In this document: positions 61,751-64,000 of the stretch, in pieces | Numbering within the stretch: the first letter of the stretch is position 1 | How the letters are laid out: every line of letters starts with the position of its first letter | Source of the DNA: Tropicibacter sp. R16_0 | Lineage (GTDB): Bacteria; Pseudomonadota; Alphaproteobacteria; Rhodobacterales; Rhodobacteraceae | NCBI RefSeq assembly: GCF_017743935.1 | Contig: NZ_JAGHRE010000007.1 | Coordinates: 124,001-188,000, forward strand | Direction of reading: 5' to 3' | Length of the DNA stretch: 64,000 nt | Translations under genes and position numbers: made by a program | Notes under the pieces: generated by a model | Databases searched by the model: none | The model's input: the letters and a program-made list of their open reading frames with translations, nothing else | Told to the model about the DNA's origin: nothing

Positions 61751-63138
61751 TTGGCGATATGCTCTTTGATATGGGATTGCAGGACGCCCAGATCATTGGC
61801 AACGCGGGTCATCCGTTCCGAGCGTTCATACAGGTCCGCCATGCGAGAGGGAAGAGGCGGATGTACACCGCTGGCCTCTTCGACCGCCGCGGGGAACTTG
61901 GCCGGATGCGCCGTGGCAAGGGTGATCATCGGGGTGGCGGCGTCGCGCTGTGCCTCGCCCACCATCACACCGACGGCCGAATGCGGACACAGCAGCTCAC
62001 CGCTCGACGCCAATGTCGATTTGATCGTCGCCAGTGTTTCATCCTCACCTACGCGGCCCGAGTCGTACTCTTCGCGCAGAGCTTGCATCGCGCCTTGGCT
62101 GACTTCGAACCCACCGCCCGATTTCAGCTCGTCCATCAGCTGCGCCACGGCATTGCCGTCGCGACCATAGGCAAAGTAGAGCGCACGTTCAAAGTTCGAG
62201 CTGACCTGAATGTCCATCGAGGGGCTGATCGAGGGGATCGTTTCGCCCTTGTGATAGCCCTGCCCGCTCAGGCAGCGGTGCAGGATGTCGTTCTGGTTGG
62301 TGGCCACGACCAGACGGTCGATGGGCAGGCCCATCTGCTTGGCGATGAAGCCCGCAAAGATGTCGCCAAAGTTGCCGGTGGGCACGGTAAAGCTGACCTT
62401 GCGGTGCGGGGCACCCAGCGACACGGCAGAGGTGAAGTAGTAAACCACCTGCGCCAGCACGCGGGCGATGTTGATCGAGTTGACGCCGGCCAGTTTGACG
62501 CCATCGCGGAAGTCGAAATCGTTGAACATCTCCTTCACAGCCGCCTGGCAATCGTCGAAATCGCCGTCCAGCGCCAGCGCGTGCACGTTGCCTTCCTGCG
62601 GCGTGGTCATCTGGCGGCGCTGCACTTCGGACACGCGGCCATCGGGGAAGAGGATGAAGACATCCACCGCGTCGAGGCCCTTGAACGCCTCCATCGCGGC
62701 CGAGCCGGTGTCGCCCGAGGTGGCGCCTACGATGGTCACGCGGTCATTGCGACGTTTCAGAGCCACCTGGAACAGCTGGCCGATGAGTTGCATGGCAAAG
62801 TCTTTGAACGCCAGTGTGGGGCCGTGGAACAGCTCCAGCAGATAGTGGTTTTCGTTCAGCTGCACCAAGGGCGCGCGGGCGTCGTGGCCAAAGACCGCAT
62901 AGGCGCGGTCGATGATGGCGCGGAATTCCTCGTCGGTGAAGCTGTCGCCCACAAAGGGGCGCATCACGCGGTACGCGACCTCTTCATAGGATTTTCCCGC
63001 AAGGTCCGAGATCTCATCCTTTGTCATCGTCGGAATTTCAGCGGGCACATACAGGCCACCGTCGCGCGCCAGGCCGGTCAGCATGGCTTCTTCAAATGTC
63101 AGCTCGGGCGCTTGGCCCCGGGTCGAGATGTATTTCAT
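61747..63138 (-). CDS. thrC: Threonine synthase
   Basis: 463 residues, the longer bacterial/fungal-type ThrC. PLP-dependent conversion of phosphohomoserine to threonine. The Schiff-base lysine is K112 in L-A-F-K-D-F-A-M-Q; A-T-S-G-D-T-G-S-A-A-M-E-A-F binds phosphate, and P-T-G-N-F-G-D-I-F-A-G-F-I-A-K-Q-M-G-L-P is the second cofactor loop. N-terminal M-K-Y-I-S-T-R-G is typical. It begins 6 bases after SURF1 and overlaps the M16 gene. Confidence 0.97.
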   Translation of the reverse strand: MKYISTRGQAPELTFEEAMLTGLARDGGLYVPAEIPTMTKDEISDLAGKSYEEVAYRVMRPFVGDSFTDEEFRAIIDRAYAVFGHDARAPLVQLNENHYLLELFHGPTLAFKDFAMQLIGQLFQVALKRRNDRVTIVGATSGDTGSAAMEAFKGLDAVDVFILFPDGRVSEVQRRQMTTPQEGNVHALALDGDFDDCQAAVKEMFNDFDFRDGVKLAGVNSINIARVLAQVVYYFTSAVSLGAPHRKVSFTVPTGNFGDIFAGFIAKQMGLPIDRLVVATNQNDILHRCLSGQGYHKGETIPSISPSMDIQVSSNFERALYFAYGRDGNAVAQLMDELKSGGGFEVSQGAMQALREEYDSGRVGEDETLATIKSTLASSGELLCPHSAVGVMVGEAQRDAATPMITLATAHPAKFPAAVEEASGVHPPLPSRMADLYERSERMTRVANDLGVLQSHIKEHIAK

Positions 63139-63144
63139 CGCTCT

Positions 63145-63813
63145 CTAGCTCTCTGAACGGGCGCGGGTGCGCCACAGGAAAAACGCGCTCATGGCGGCCC
63201 AGACAAGGGCCAGGCCAAACCATGTGACCGCATATTGCAAGTGATCGTTGGGAATGCCGCTGGTGTCGACGGGCAAGGGCGTCACATTCGGGTCGGTTTT
63301 GGACTTTGCGATCAAAAGGATTGGATCGGTACCCAACACGGCTGAGGCCATGTCGACCTCGCGCGCGAACCAGATCTCTCCCTCGATGTCCGGTTCGGGG
63401 GTAAAGTCGTCCACTTCGTCCGGCCAATGCAGGTTGCCGGTGATGGTCATCGGTCCGATTGTGCGGTCTCGGTTCTTGTCCTCAAGCGGGACAAAACCGC
63501 GGTCGATCATGATCACGCGAGTGCCGTCATCAAACGGGGCCAGGATGCGATAGCCGGGCCCTACCCGCTTGACCGAGACAAGAACGTGGATTTCCCCTGG
63601 CAGCATTTCCCCGGTGACGGTGACGGGCAGATAGCGGTCACGCTCGCGGTCGATCTGGTCGGGGATCGTCACGGGATCGGCGGCGATGCGCGCTTCGATC
63701 TCGGCCAGCACGCCCTCTTTCCAGGCCAGGCGCTGCACCTGCCAGGTGCCCAGATAGAGCAACACCCCGAGGCCAGCGGCCACGATGATCAGCAGAAAAA
63801 GGAAACGGCCCAT
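63145..63813 (-). CDS. SURF1 family protein, cytochrome oxidase assembly
   Basis: 222 residues. Two membrane helices, at about 4-20 and 192-212, enclose a periplasmic domain, the SURF1 layout. Conserved G-T-W-Q-V-Q-R-L-A-W-K at 27-37, R-G-F-V-P at about 105 and the C-terminal Y-A-V-T-W-F-G-L-A-L. It helps insert heme a into subunit I of aa3-type cytochrome c oxidase, fitting the cox3 gene upstream. Confidence 0.94.
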   Translation of the reverse strand: MGRFLFLLIIVAAGLGVLLYLGTWQVQRLAWKEGVLAEIEARIAADPVTIPDQIDRERDRYLPVTVTGEMLPGEIHVLVSVKRVGPGYRILAPFDDGTRVIMIDRGFVPLEDKNRDRTIGPMTITGNLHWPDEVDDFTPEPDIEGEIWFAREVDMASAVLGTDPILLIAKSKTDPNVTPLPVDTSGIPNDHLQYAVTWFGLALVWAAMSAFFLWRTRARSES

Positions 63814-63845
63814 GGATGCGCCTTGCCCAACTGGTTGAATTGAAA

Positions 63846-63876
63846 ACAGCGCCCGGGGATGTGCCCCGCGCGCTGT
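63846..63876 (-). terminator. Intrinsic terminator between cox3 and SURF1
   Basis: On the minus strand ACAGCGCGCGGGG pairs with CCCCGGGCGCTGT with one mismatch around a 5-base loop, followed by TTTTCA. It may end or attenuate cox3 transcription before SURF1. Confidence 0.7.
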
Positions 63877-63936
63877 GCTTGTTACGTGTTGTCAGAGGTT
63901 TTGCAACCGCTCGACGCCTTTCTTACAGGACCGCCC

Positions 63937-64000
63937 TTAGAGGACAGATTGACCCCAGAGGTAGACAGCGAAGAACAGGAACAGCCAGACAACGTCAACA
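63937..64000 (-). CDS. Cytochrome c oxidase subunit III, C-terminal end (5' part outside window)
   Basis: Only the last 20 full codons are visible: D-V-V-W-L-F-L-F-F-A-V-Y-L-W-G-Q-S-V-L then TAA. The D-V-V-W-L-F-L-F block is the final helix of COX3, preceded in the family by W-H-F-V. Subunit III of aa3-type oxidase in the inner membrane. Identity from a short but highly specific tail plus the SURF1 neighbour. Confidence 0.88.
   Translation of the reverse strand, partial: VDVVWLFLFFAVYLWGQSVL

Overview
The window is a gene-dense stretch of chromosome (61 protein genes, two cut by the window ends) from an alphaproteobacterium, most probably a marine Rhodobacteraceae of the Roseobacter group. 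The reasons are high GC, the order cox3 - SURF1 - thrC - M16 peptidase - acetyltransferase, the pair lysC - ptsP, an Entner-Doudoroff operon, and betaine-demethylation genes. The species assignment is inference. No tRNA, rRNA, CRISPR array, transposase, integrase or phage gene was seen.

Layout. 1-5.2 kb: C-terminal part of PutA, a RidA-family gene, rhomboid protease plus GFA protein, SuhB-type phosphatase, NADP-dependent oxidoreductase. 5.2-7.9 kb: yqaE-metR divergent from metF, then a thioesterase. 8.1-13.2 kb: a minus-strand run of ornithine decarboxylase, a lone form II CoxL-type molybdenum hydroxylase and a DUF2235 hydrolase, with a divergent Lrp regulator. 13.4-16.8 kb: LysR regulator divergent from a PhyH-type dioxygenase, an HD-domain oxygenase and a dienelactone-hydrolase-like protein. 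17.1-30.1 kb: valS, benE, DUF1992, enoyl-CoA hydratase, SMP-30-like protein, LpxO-like hydroxylase, two aminotransferases and an MsbA-like exporter. 30.2-38.4 kb: zwf-edd-eda, ptsP and lysC. 38.6-50.8 kb: assorted small operons, including mtnP and apt for methylthioadenosine and adenine salvage, a SulP transporter, a 37-residue cysteine-rich secreted peptide and a 57-residue ribbon-helix-helix-like protein. 50.8-56 kb: LysR regulator divergent from an MttB-family methyltransferase and a dimethylglycine-dehydrogenase-like flavoprotein. 56.2-64 kb: DUF1254 protein, FAD oxidase, MBL-fold protein, then the cox3 - SURF1 - thrC - M16 - acetyltransferase run.

The most notable things not explained by genes are: (i) a family of about 200-bp palindromic intergenic repeats, six copies (A-F), five of them between convergent genes; (ii) four GTGCAC sites with an exact 11-bp period ahead of the dimethylglycine-dehydrogenase-like gene; (iii) an 18-bp LacI-type palindrome ahead of zwf; (iv) clean inverted-repeat operators in both divergent LysR intergenic regions; (v) a perfect 25-bp hairpin at 5204-5262; and (vi) the LysR / PhyH / HD-oxygenase cassette, whose two oxygenases resemble the PhnY/PhnZ two-step oxidative cleavage system.
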